In this document: one piece after another, positions 26,729-34,219 of the stretch
Layout: each line of letters begins with the position of its first letter
Numbering within the stretch: the stretch's first letter is position 1
NCBI GenBank assembly: GCA_902362435.1
Contig: CABIWW010000006.1
Span: forward strand, 1 to 64,000
Length of the DNA stretch: 64,000 bases
Origin: Eubacteriaceae bacterium
GTDB taxonomy: Bacteria; Bacillota; Clostridia; Peptostreptococcales; Anaerovoracaceae
Reading direction: 5' to 3'
Made by a program: the position numbers and the translations under genes
The notes under the pieces: model-generated
The model's input: only the letters and a program-made list of their open reading frames with translations
Database searches by the model: none
Told to the model about the DNA's origin: nothing

Positions 26729-26817
26729 GTTTTCACCTCCTTTCTTCTCTCGATCTCAAGCGCATGGCTGATGGCGATCTTCCGGTTTTCCTGTAAAACC
26801 TGTAAAAAAAATAGCAT
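26704..26817 (-). CDS. possible short upstream ORF overlapping the TOMM precursor start
   Basis: A 37-codon frame with a good ribosome binding site (GGGAGG, 8 bases before the ATG) runs through the precursor's own ribosome binding site and stops inside its first eight codons. The product is helical and basic (MLFFLQVLQENRKIAISHAL at its start) with no family I know. Translation of it could open or block the precursor start. A GGTTTT/AAAACC hairpin (26784-26800) lies inside it. It may equally be chance. Confidence 0.35.
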   Translation of the reverse strand: MLFFLQVLQENRKIAISHALEIERRKEVKTCSHIRLR

Positions 26818-26884
26818 ATGATTGTCCCTCCCTTCTATCCGATTCTGGTAAAGTTCTGTTTAAATCATGGTTAAATGGCCGGGA

Positions 26885-26896
26885 GCATATATATGC
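26885..26896. promoter_or_regulatory. palindrome upstream of the TOMM operon
   Basis: GCATATATATGC is a perfect 12-bp palindrome flanked by GGGA and CCC, about 160 bases before the precursor start and 120 bases from the divergent aro promoter. An operator is possible. I could not find a convincing -35/-10 pair for the TOMM operon; TTGACA occurs near 26959-26964 on the minus strand without a good -10. Confidence 0.35.
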
Positions 26897-26978
26897 CCAC
26901 TGTACCCCGCAGCTCCGTATCCGCTGCCCGAGCCACGTGCCGATTCCATGAAAATTTTTGTCAACTCAAAAAAACACC

Positions 26979-27007
26979 TTTACAGTTCGATTTCAAAGTG
27001 GTAAAAT
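26979..27007 (+). promoter_or_regulatory. sigma-A promoter of the aromatic amino acid operon
   Basis: TTTACA (26979-26984), a 17-bp spacer and TAAAAT (27002-27007) lie about 65 bases before the leader peptide start. Just downstream, at 27021-27040, ATGTATG and CATACAT form a 7-bp inverted repeat with a 6-base loop that would be a 5' hairpin in the RNA or an operator. Confidence 0.72.
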
Positions 27008-27070
27008 CATAGCAAACACGATGTATGATTACTCATACATGATGCATAAATATTTAAAGAGGACAGGATC

Positions 27071-27157
27071 ATGTTAATCAGAAGATTTGCAGCTGAATAT
27101 TTTTACTTTTACTTTACTTTCTTTAGGGGTAAGGTGAATTTCGCTGCAACGAGATAG
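27071..27157 (+). CDS. Phe/Tyr-rich leader peptide of the aromatic operon
   Basis: A 28-residue peptide with AGAGGACAGG upstream of its ATG. Seven of the residues are Phe and three are Tyr; residues 10-18 read YFYFYFTFF, a dense run of control codons at 27098-27124. The stop codon at 27155 lies 36 bases before the terminator hairpin, the right distance for ribosome-controlled attenuation. Low charged tRNA-Phe or tRNA-Tyr would stall the ribosome on this run. The peptide itself probably has no other role. Confidence 0.85.
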   Translation: MLIRRFAAEYFYFYFTFFRGKVNFAATR

Positions 27158-27227
27158 CTGATCTGAACTGACACAGGACTTGGTTTAAAGGCATCCGCAA
27201 GTGAAATTCACTTGCGGATTTTTTTAT
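27132..27227 (+). promoter_or_regulatory. transcription attenuator (antiterminator and terminator) of the aromatic operon
   Basis: The terminator is an 11-bp perfect hairpin, ATCCGCAAGTG (27193-27203) with CACTTGCGGAT (27209-27219), followed by seven T. The segment 27132-27145, whose core is GTGAATTTC, can instead pair with 27200-27213 (core GAAATTCAC), giving about 14 base pairs including two G-U and breaking the terminator. A ribosome stalled at codons 10-18 leaves 27132 onward free, so the antiterminator forms; a ribosome that reaches the stop at 27155-27157 covers that strand, so the terminator forms. Confidence 0.85.
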
Positions 27228-27348
27228 AACGGAAGAAATATCTCCCCGCTGTTTCCGCCGTATAAAAAACCCGAGCCGAAACAGGGTCACGCATAAACGA
27301 TTTCACACAACCATCGCACAGCTAAGAAAAAGAAAGAAGGAAAACAAA

Positions 27349-28359
27349 ATGATCGTTGTATTAAAAGACAATCCCGATAAAAAACAGCTCGACAATCTGG
27401 TGTCATGGCTCAAAAGCATGGGTCTCGACATCCACTTCAGCGAAGGCCAGTCGGCCACCATCATGGGACTCATCGGCGACACCAGCGCCGTTGACATCGA
27501 CCTGATAAACGCGCTCGACATCGTCGACACAGTAAAGCGTGTCCAGGAACCGTACAAGAACGTGAACAGAAAGTTCCATCCGGAAGACTCCGTTATCGAG
27601 ATCACAAAAGACGTGAAGATCGGCGGCGGCAACTTCCAGGTGATCGCAGGCCCGTGCTCAGTCGAATCAGAAGACCAGATCTGCCTGGTCGCTGAAGAAG
27701 TAAAGAAGGCAGGCGCAGGACTCCTCAGAGGCGGCGCATTCAAGCCTAGAACATCGCCTTACGCATTCCAGGGCATGCGTGCAGAGGGTATCAATCTCCT
27801 TCTCGAAGCCAAGGAAAAGACAGGCCTTCCGATCGTCACAGAAGTAATGGACATCTCACAGCTGCCGCTTTTCGAAAACGTTGACGTCATCCAGGTCGGC
27901 GCAAGAAACATGCAGAACTTCGAGCTCCTGAAAAAAGTCGGCAAGCTCGACAAACCGATCCTCCTCAAGAGAGGTCTTGCTAACACACTGCAGGAACTCC
28001 TGATGAGCGCAGAATACATCATGGCCGGCGGAAACGAAAAAGTCATCCTTTGTGAAAGAGGAATACGGACATTCGAAACCGCTACGAGAAACACCCTCGA
28101 CCTTTCGGCAATCCCGCTCCTCAAGACGATGACTCATCTGCCGATCGTAGTTGACCCGAGCCACGCGACAGGGATCGCATCCATGGTAAAACCTATGGCA
28201 ATGGCAGCAACTGCAGCCGGCGCAGACGGACTCATGATCGAAGTCCACAACAACCCGCCTGCAGCTTTATGCGACGGCGCACAGTCACTCACACCTGAAG
28301 CATTCGCAGACGTGATGAAATCCGTTGAACTCATCAGACCGCTCGCTTACAAGGGTTAA
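27349..28359 (+). CDS. aroF: 3-deoxy-7-phosphoheptulonate synthase (DAHP synthase)
   Basis: First enzyme of the shikimate pathway, joining phosphoenolpyruvate and erythrose 4-phosphate. The 336-residue protein is of type I-beta with an N-terminal ferredoxin-like regulatory domain (about 1-70, MIVVLKDNPDKKQ onward) and the catalytic barrel: IAGPCSVES near 100-108, GGAFKPRTSPYAFQG near 127-141, and PIVVDPSHATG near the end. The N-terminal domain suggests feedback control by an aromatic end product. AAGGAAAAC lies upstream of the ATG. First structural gene after the attenuator. Confidence 0.95.
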   Translation: MIVVLKDNPDKKQLDNLVSWLKSMGLDIHFSEGQSATIMGLIGDTSAVDIDLINALDIVDTVKRVQEPYKNVNRKFHPEDSVIEITKDVKIGGGNFQVIAGPCSVESEDQICLVAEEVKKAGAGLLRGGAFKPRTSPYAFQGMRAEGINLLLEAKEKTGLPIVTEVMDISQLPLFENVDVIQVGARNMQNFELLKKVGKLDKPILLKRGLANTLQELLMSAEYIMAGGNEKVILCERGIRTFETATRNTLDLSAIPLLKTMTHLPIVVDPSHATGIASMVKPMAMAATAAGADGLMIEVHNNPPAALCDGAQSLTPEAFADVMKSVELIRPLAYKG

Positions 28360-28400
28360 GTCAAAAGCCAACGGCAAGCTTATATAATAGGAGAAAAACG

Positions 28401-29240
28401 ATGGAAATAGGAATAATAGGACTGGGCCTCATCGGAGGCTCCCTCGCCAAAGCAATAAGTCAGAACACCGACAACACGGTTTACGGATATGACATTTCCG
28501 ATCAGGTCGTAAAAAAGGCCGTCCTCGTGAACGCCATCGAGCAGCCGCTGACCGACAGCCTGTTGCCGCAGTGCGACATAGTGATCGTGGCACTTTACCC
28601 TAAAGCAGCCATCGAATACGTGCAGGCACATGCCGATCTGATCAAACCCGGCGCGATAGTAGTCGACTGCTGCGGAGTCAAAAAGATCGTGTGCGACGCG
28701 CTGATCCCCCTCGCCGAGGAAAAAGGATTCCTGTTCGTCGGCGGACACCCGATGGCAGGCCTCGAACATTCAGGCTTCACATATGCGAAAAAATCGCTGT
28801 TCAACAACGCGTCGATGATCTTCACGACGACAAAAGGCCCGATCGAGAGCATCAGCAGACTCAAAGACCTGTTCACATCGATCGGCTTCACGAACATAGA
28901 GATCACAACGCCGGAGGAGCACGACAGACGAATCGCGTTCACATCGCAGCTGGCGCACGTCGTCTCCAACGCATACATCAAAAGCCCGACGGCAATGCAG
29001 CACGCAGGCTTTTCCGCAGGAAGCTACAAGGACCTGACCAGAGTCGCCAAGCTCAACGAAGACATGTGGACCGAGCTTTTCCTCGAAAACCCCGAAAACC
29101 TCGCCGAGGAGATCGACACGCTGATCGAAAACCTGAAGCTTTACAGCGATGCGATCAAGGCAAACGACAGCGACACACTCCACGCGCTGCTCAAAGACGG
29201 CCGCGAAAAAAAGGCCATAATAGATGGAGAAATATTCTGA
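28401..29240 (+). CDS. tyrA: prephenate dehydrogenase
   Basis: NAD(P)-dependent enzyme that turns prephenate into 4-hydroxyphenylpyruvate for tyrosine. The 279 residues begin with a Rossmann fold (GLGLIGGSLAKAI at 7-19), contain GGHPMAGLEHSGF near 114-126 (substrate-binding histidines) and a C-terminal helical dimer domain. There is no ACT domain, so control of flux probably rests on the attenuator and on DAHP synthase. It follows aroF by 41 bp with AGGAG before the ATG. Confidence 0.92.
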   Translation: MEIGIIGLGLIGGSLAKAISQNTDNTVYGYDISDQVVKKAVLVNAIEQPLTDSLLPQCDIVIVALYPKAAIEYVQAHADLIKPGAIVVDCCGVKKIVCDALIPLAEEKGFLFVGGHPMAGLEHSGFTYAKKSLFNNASMIFTTTKGPIESISRLKDLFTSIGFTNIEITTPEEHDRRIAFTSQLAHVVSNAYIKSPTAMQHAGFSAGSYKDLTRVAKLNEDMWTELFLENPENLAEEIDTLIENLKLYSDAIKANDSDTLHALLKDGREKKAIIDGEIF

Positions 29241-29264
29241 TCTGCGGATCACAAGGAGAAAATC

Positions 29265-30383
29265 ATGATAAAAATAGCTGTTTCGGCATCGAGAAAATAC
29301 AATGTCATAATGGATCGGGGCGCGCTCGGCAGAGCCGGCGAGCTGTTTGCTGACGCCGGTATCTCCGGCGGACGCAAAAAGCTCTGTATCGTTACCGACA
29401 GAAACGTCGCTCCCCTCTACGGCACAGAGGACGGCGAGCTCTGGAGATCTCTCACAGATGCGGGCTTCGAGCTTTACAGATTCGTATTCGAAGGCGGCGA
29501 AAAGACCAAGACGCTCGACACGCTGGCAGATATCCTGAACTTCCTGGCAGACAACCGCTTCACGAGAAGCGACATGCTCGTCGCACTGGGCGGCGGCATC
29601 GTCGGCGATGTGACCGGTTTCGCAGCCGCGTCGTACCTCAGAGGCGTCGAATTCATCCAGATACCGACGACACTGCTGGCCACGGTCGATTCTTCGGTAG
29701 GCGGCAAAACGGGAGTCAACCTCAACGCCGGAAAAAACCTCGCCGGCGCTTTCTGGCAGCCGTCTCTGGTGATGTTCGACCCGAACGTTCTCAGAACGCT
29801 GTCGTACGACACTACTCTCGACGGGATCGCCGAGGCTGTGAAGTCCGGATTCATCGGCGACCGCAGCATCGCAGACGACATATCTGCGCATGTGCCTGCG
29901 GACAAAAGCTTCTCAGAAGATGACATAGACTTCCTGACACAGCTCGCCGCCAAGGCAGTGGAAGTCAAGCGCGCAGTCGTCGAAGAGGACGAGCGTGAAA
30001 GCGGCCGCAGACAGCTTCTCAACTTCGGGCACACGATCGCTCACGCTATCGAAAAATGCAGCGATTACAGCATCAGCCACGGACACGCGGTCGCGATCGG
30101 AATGACGATCGTATCAGCAGCAGCCGATACTCTTGGGTGGACAGAGGAAAAATGCACGGACAGGCTGCTCCGGATACTCGATCAGTTCCGATTCCCGCTG
30201 CAGTGCCCGTACAGCCCCGAAGAACTGACAGCTGTAGCTTTGCAGGACAAAAAGATCCGTGGTGACCGCATCACGCTCGTCATCCCTGAAAATCAGGGAA
30301 GCTGCACGCTGAAAACGATACCGACAGGCGAACTGCAGCAGTTCATCACATGCGGGCTCGACGCGCTGAAAACGATGCAGTGA
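29265..30383 (+). CDS. aroB: 3-dehydroquinate synthase
   Basis: Converts DAHP to 3-dehydroquinate using NAD and a metal ion. The 372 residues include FEGGEKTKTLDTL (about 75-87), the NAD-binding LGGGIVGDVTGFAAASYLRG region (about 108-127), PTTLLATVDSSVGGKTGVN, and the metal ligands in NFGHTIAHAIE (about 247-257) and SHGHAVAIGM. All catalytic motifs are intact. AGGAG precedes the ATG, and the gene is 24 bp after tyrA. Confidence 0.95.
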   Translation: MIKIAVSASRKYNVIMDRGALGRAGELFADAGISGGRKKLCIVTDRNVAPLYGTEDGELWRSLTDAGFELYRFVFEGGEKTKTLDTLADILNFLADNRFTRSDMLVALGGGIVGDVTGFAAASYLRGVEFIQIPTTLLATVDSSVGGKTGVNLNAGKNLAGAFWQPSLVMFDPNVLRTLSYDTTLDGIAEAVKSGFIGDRSIADDISAHVPADKSFSEDDIDFLTQLAAKAVEVKRAVVEEDERESGRRQLLNFGHTIAHAIEKCSDYSISHGHAVAIGMTIVSAAADTLGWTEEKCTDRLLRILDQFRFPLQCPYSPEELTAVALQDKKIRGDRITLVIPENQGSCTLKTIPTGELQQFITCGLDALKTMQ

Positions 30384-30415
30384 GACGTAAGATGCAGTGA
30401 AAGGAATCCTGACTA

Positions 30416-31753
30416 ATGGACATAAAAATCATCCCCAGAAAACTGAAAGGAAGGCTCGATGCGCTGCCCTCAAAATCGCACGCACACAGAGTGCTGATCG
30501 CACAGAAGCTCGCACGCATGCAAAGCGCTGCAGATGCTGAGGCGCTGAACGCTGACGGCTCGCCCGGCAGCGAGATCCCGACATTTTCAAAGGACATCGA
30601 AGCGACTAAAAACTGTCTCGCTCAGCTCGACAGCGGATCCCCGAGACTCAACTGCATAGAGAGCGGTTCGACGATGAGATTCATGCTCCCCGTAGCGATG
30701 GCGCTCAGAGACGAAGCGGTCTTTATCGGGACGGGCAAGCTGCCGTCAAGGCCGATCTCGCCGCTCAGGGAAGAAATGGAGCGAAACGGCTGCACGTTCT
30801 CGCCCGGGACTCCGGCAGCAGACGCCGCAGATATCCCGGACGGCTTCAGCGAGATATGCACGATCAGAGGCCGACTGCAGCCCGGCACATACAGGCTCGC
30901 CGGCAATGTCAGCTCGCAGTTCATAACCGGCCTGCTCTTCGCACTGCCGCTGCTCGACGGCGACAGCACGCTGGAGCTCACGACGGCGCTCGAATCCGCC
31001 GGATATGTAGATCTGACACTGGACGTGCTCAGAGATTTCGGTATAATGATAGACGAAAAACGATCCCCCGAAGGGTTCAATACATATGTGATAAACGGCA
31101 GCCAGCGATACACGGAACCGGCAGACGTCACCGTACAGGGCGACTGGTCGAATGCCGCATTCTGGCTGGCATGCGGAGCGCTCGGCGGAGATGTGACGCT
31201 GGATGGCGTGGACATGACGTCCTCACAGCGTGACAAGGAGTTCGCGGATATACTCATGCAAATGGGCGCGCATCTCGAAGTCAGCAGCTGCGGCACGTCA
31301 ATGGACAGCACATCAGCGACCGGCGGGCTCAGCTCTATCAGATGCACCGGTAACGGACTCAGCGCTGCGGATATAGATGTAGCGCAGATCCCGGATCTCG
31401 TTCCGGTCCTCGCTACCGTGATGGCGCTGGCTGACGGCGCATCAGAGATAACACACGCGGAAAGGCTCCGCATCAAGGAATCTGACCGCATCTTCACAGT
31501 TCACGACTTCCTGTCAAAGCTCGGAGCCGACATCACCGACGAAGGCAGCGGCCTTTCCGTCAGAGGAAAGCGCACACTTTCCGGCGGCGAGGTCTGCGGT
31601 CACAACGATCACCGCATCGTGATGGCGGCAGCAGTCGCATCGTGCGGATGCACCGGCCCGGTCATCATCAGAGGAGCCGAAGCCGTAAACAAATCGTATC
31701 CTGACTTTTTCAGAGATTTTGCCGCACTGGGCGGCGAAGTCTGCGAACTGTAA
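30416..31753 (+). CDS. aroA: 3-phosphoshikimate 1-carboxyvinyltransferase (EPSP synthase)
   Basis: Transfers the enolpyruvyl group from PEP to shikimate 3-phosphate. Motifs of the two-domain fold are present in the 445 residues: LPSKSHAHRVLI at 17-28, SGSTMRFMLPVA at 83-94, GTGKLPSRPISPL near 105-117, SSQFITGLLFALPLL and HNDHRIVMAAAVA near the end. Two low-complexity inserts stand out, one at about 35-55 (Ala/Asp/Ser-rich) and one at about 288-307 (Ser/Thr-rich), making it longer than many homologues. The RPISPL region is of the kind found in several Clostridia; sensitivity to inhibitors cannot be judged by eye. Confidence 0.94.
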   Translation: MDIKIIPRKLKGRLDALPSKSHAHRVLIAQKLARMQSAADAEALNADGSPGSEIPTFSKDIEATKNCLAQLDSGSPRLNCIESGSTMRFMLPVAMALRDEAVFIGTGKLPSRPISPLREEMERNGCTFSPGTPAADAADIPDGFSEICTIRGRLQPGTYRLAGNVSSQFITGLLFALPLLDGDSTLELTTALESAGYVDLTLDVLRDFGIMIDEKRSPEGFNTYVINGSQRYTEPADVTVQGDWSNAAFWLACGALGGDVTLDGVDMTSSQRDKEFADILMQMGAHLEVSSCGTSMDSTSATGGLSSIRCTGNGLSAADIDVAQIPDLVPVLATVMALADGASEITHAERLRIKESDRIFTVHDFLSKLGADITDEGSGLSVRGKRTLSGGEVCGHNDHRIVMAAAVASCGCTGPVIIRGAEAVNKSYPDFFRDFAALGGEVCEL

Positions 31754-31812
31754 ACACATGAACGAGCTGAAAGAAAACGCTGAAAAACATAGTATAATAA
31801 GGAATCAACCAT

Positions 31813-32982
31813 ATGAAATCAACTACAGGTAAAAATATAAAAGTGACCATCTGGGGCGGCTCCCATGAACCGGCGATCGGAGTGGACATCGAAGGCCTGC
31901 CCGCAGGCACCGAGATCGATATGACAGAACTTGCCGCATTCCTGAAAAGACGAGCACCGGGCAACAGCCCCTTTGCAACAAAGCGCAAAGAGCCCGACAT
32001 CCCGGTTCCTGTAAAGGGTCTCCACCCTGCCGACAACACGGCAATGCAGAACGAGCCGGTGATCCAGGACGCATCAGACAAACCGGGCACGACCGGCATC
32101 GGCAGCCACGAGATCATGATCGCGACCGGTGACACCGTCTCTCTCGAGATCAGGAACACCGATACGCGATCGTCCGACTACAGATCGCTGCGCACCGTCC
32201 CGAGACCCGGACACGCGGACTACACCGCCAGACTCCGGTACGGCGATACCCTCAACATGGCAGGCGGCGGGCCGTTTTCCGCGAGGATGACAGCACCCCT
32301 GTGCATCGCAGGCGGCATCGCACTGCAGATCCTCGCAGGACATGGCATAACCATCGGAGCCCACATCGCATCGATCGGCAGCGCGCACGACACACCATTC
32401 GACCCGGTAGCCACAGACCCCGCACTGCTGAGATCGCTCGACGAACAGAGCATGCCGGTGATTTCCGAAAGCGCGAAAGCACAGATGGAAAAAGAGATCC
32501 GTCTCGCCATGGAGGACAGCGACTCGATCGGCGGCACCGTAGAGGTCTGTGCACTGAATGTGCCTGCGGGCATCGGCGGCGCCATGTACGACGGTCTGGA
32601 AAGCGCACTCGCGCCGGTATTCTTCGGGATCCCGGCAGTCAAAGGAGTCGAATTCGGCGCAGGCTTTGCAGCTTCGGAGCTCAGAGGCTCCGTGAACAAC
32701 GACGCGTTTTACTACGACGGCGACACCGTAAAAACTAAAACGAACAACCACGGCGGTATCCTCGGAGGCATAACCTCCGGAATGCCTCTCATCGCAAGGC
32801 TGGCTTTCAAACCGACGCCATCGATCGCGAAGGAGCAGGATTCCGTCGATCTGGATAAAAAAGAAAACACAAAACTCAATGTAAAGGGCAGACATGACCC
32901 GTGCGTGGTCGTAAGAGCAGTTCCCATCGTGGAAGCCGCTCTCGCTCTGGGAATTTTAGACTGTATGATGGAGGAAAAGTAA
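31813..32982 (+). CDS. aroC: chorismate synthase
   Basis: FMN-dependent lyase forming chorismate from EPSP. The 389 residues show WGGSHEPAIGVDIEGLPAG near 13-31, the RPGHADYTARLRYG segment near 134-147, GGGPFSARMTAPLCIAGG near 154-171, NNHGGILGGITSGMP near 314-328, and the GRHDPCVVVRAVPIVEA segment near the C-terminus. All are standard positions. The stop codon overlaps the pheA start (TAATG), so translation is coupled. No separate FMN reductase gene is seen, so whether it is mono- or bifunctional is open. Confidence 0.95.
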   Translation: MKSTTGKNIKVTIWGGSHEPAIGVDIEGLPAGTEIDMTELAAFLKRRAPGNSPFATKRKEPDIPVPVKGLHPADNTAMQNEPVIQDASDKPGTTGIGSHEIMIATGDTVSLEIRNTDTRSSDYRSLRTVPRPGHADYTARLRYGDTLNMAGGGPFSARMTAPLCIAGGIALQILAGHGITIGAHIASIGSAHDTPFDPVATDPALLRSLDEQSMPVISESAKAQMEKEIRLAMEDSDSIGGTVEVCALNVPAGIGGAMYDGLESALAPVFFGIPAVKGVEFGAGFAASELRGSVNNDAFYYDGDTVKTKTNNHGGILGGITSGMPLIARLAFKPTPSIAKEQDSVDLDKKENTKLNVKGRHDPCVVVRAVPIVEAALALGILDCMMEEK

Positions 32983-34133
32983 TGACAACGAAAAATTTAG
33001 AACAGATGAGACATGATATCGACAACATTGATGCGCAGATAACTGATCTGTTCAAACAGAGAATGGAGACATCACTGGAAATCGCAAAATACAAGAAAGA
33101 AAACGCTGTCCCTGTTCTCAGCGATTCGAGAGAAAAGGAAATAATGCACAAGATCTCGGAGCAGATCGGTGAACCGTTCGACGGATATGCAAGACTTCTC
33201 TTCAACACTATTTTCGATGCCAGCAGATCATGCCAGAACAACTATCTCGCAAGGAAGTCAGACCTGGCCGACAGGATCGAAGCCGCGCTTCAGCAGACTC
33301 CGAAGCTTTTCCCTAAAAAAGCGGTAGTCGCATGCCAGGGCGTTGCAGGCTCATATTCACAGGCAGCATGCGAAAGACTGTTCGAAGTGCCGAGCATCAT
33401 GTTCTTCAACAGCTTCGAAGGCGTTTTCAATGCCGTTGAAAAAGGTCTCTGCCAGTACGGGATCCTGCCTATCGAAAACAGTTCATACGGCTCGGTCGGC
33501 GCAGTTTACGACCTCATGCAGAACTACAATTTCCACATCGTGCGCGGCATTCGTCAGAGGATCAGCCACAACCTGATGGCAAAAGCCGGCACCAAGCTTT
33601 CAGATGTAAAGGAGATCTTCTCCCACGAGCAGGCTATCGGCCAGTGCGGAGAGTTCCTGAAAACACTCAAGGATGTAAAAGTGACAGTTTGCGAAAATAC
33701 AGCCCTGGCTGCAAAGATGGTCGCTGAGAGCGGCAGAAACGACGTCGCAGCGATCTCATCAAAGGAATGCCTCGATCTCTACGGACTCGAGCTGCTCAAA
33801 AAGCACATCCAGGTGAGCGACAACAACTACACACGCTTCATCTGCATCTCGAAGAACATGGAGATCTACCCGGGATCGAACAAGATCAGTCTGATCCTTT
33901 CACTGCCGCACGTTCCACGTTCACTTTATCACACTATTGCAAAGTTCGCGGCGCTGGGTATCAACCTGACGAAGCTGGAGTCAAGGCCTATACCGGGTAG
34001 CGACTTCGAGTTCATGTTCTACTTCGATCTGGAGGCTTCGGTCTACTCGCCTGAGCTGATCAACCTGCTGAGCGAACTGGAAAACCAGCCGGAAACATTC
34101 GTATTCCTCGGCTGCTACACTGAAATGATCTAA
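32982..34133 (+). CDS. pheA: bifunctional chorismate mutase / prephenate dehydratase
   Basis: Makes prephenate from chorismate and then phenylpyruvate for phenylalanine. The 383 residues contain an AroQ-type chorismate mutase (about 1-90; MRHDIDNIDAQITDLFKQRM), the dehydratase domain (about 105-285; CQGVAGSYSQAACERLF, LPIENSSYGSVG and NNYTRFICIS with the conserved TRF), and a C-terminal ACT domain (about 300-375) with the ESRP motif that binds Phe for feedback inhibition. The start at 32982 overlaps the aroC stop and has GGAGG upstream; an earlier in-frame ATG inside aroC is not needed. A terminator follows. Confidence 0.95.
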   Translation: MTTKNLEQMRHDIDNIDAQITDLFKQRMETSLEIAKYKKENAVPVLSDSREKEIMHKISEQIGEPFDGYARLLFNTIFDASRSCQNNYLARKSDLADRIEAALQQTPKLFPKKAVVACQGVAGSYSQAACERLFEVPSIMFFNSFEGVFNAVEKGLCQYGILPIENSSYGSVGAVYDLMQNYNFHIVRGIRQRISHNLMAKAGTKLSDVKEIFSHEQAIGQCGEFLKTLKDVKVTVCENTALAAKMVAESGRNDVAAISSKECLDLYGLELLKKHIQVSDNNYTRFICISKNMEIYPGSNKISLILSLPHVPRSLYHTIAKFAALGINLTKLESRPIPGSDFEFMFYFDLEASVYSPELINLLSELENQPETFVFLGCYTEMI

Positions 34134-34149
34134 CAGCTTCAGCTGCTGT

Positions 34150-34197
34150 GAGAAAATGCCAGGATCCTGCACACGTTTTGGCATTTTCTCTTTTTTT
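34150..34197 (+). terminator. terminator between pheA and the aroE-aroK fusion
   Basis: GAGAAAATGCCA (34150-34161) and TGGCATTTTCTC (34179-34190) form a perfect 12-bp stem followed by seven T. The ribosome binding site of the next gene (AAAGGAGG) begins right after the T-run. Either the last gene needs read-through or it has its own promoter, which I cannot see; a partial terminator that lowers expression of the last gene is the simplest reading. Confidence 0.82.
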
Positions 34198-34219
34198 AAA
34201 GGAGGCTTAAAACAAGACA

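Noticed and set aside
26704..26817. second TOMM precursor
   Set aside because: The frame has no Cys/Ser/Thr-rich core and no APGG site; kept only as a possible regulatory ORF.
28770..29891. 373-codon open frame on the minus strand
   Set aside because: It spans tyrA and aroB in antisense and does not resemble a known protein. The aromatic operon is GC-rich at third positions, which opens long antisense frames.
32074..32895. 273-codon open frame on the minus strand
   Set aside because: Antisense to aroC, with unusual composition and no supporting signals.
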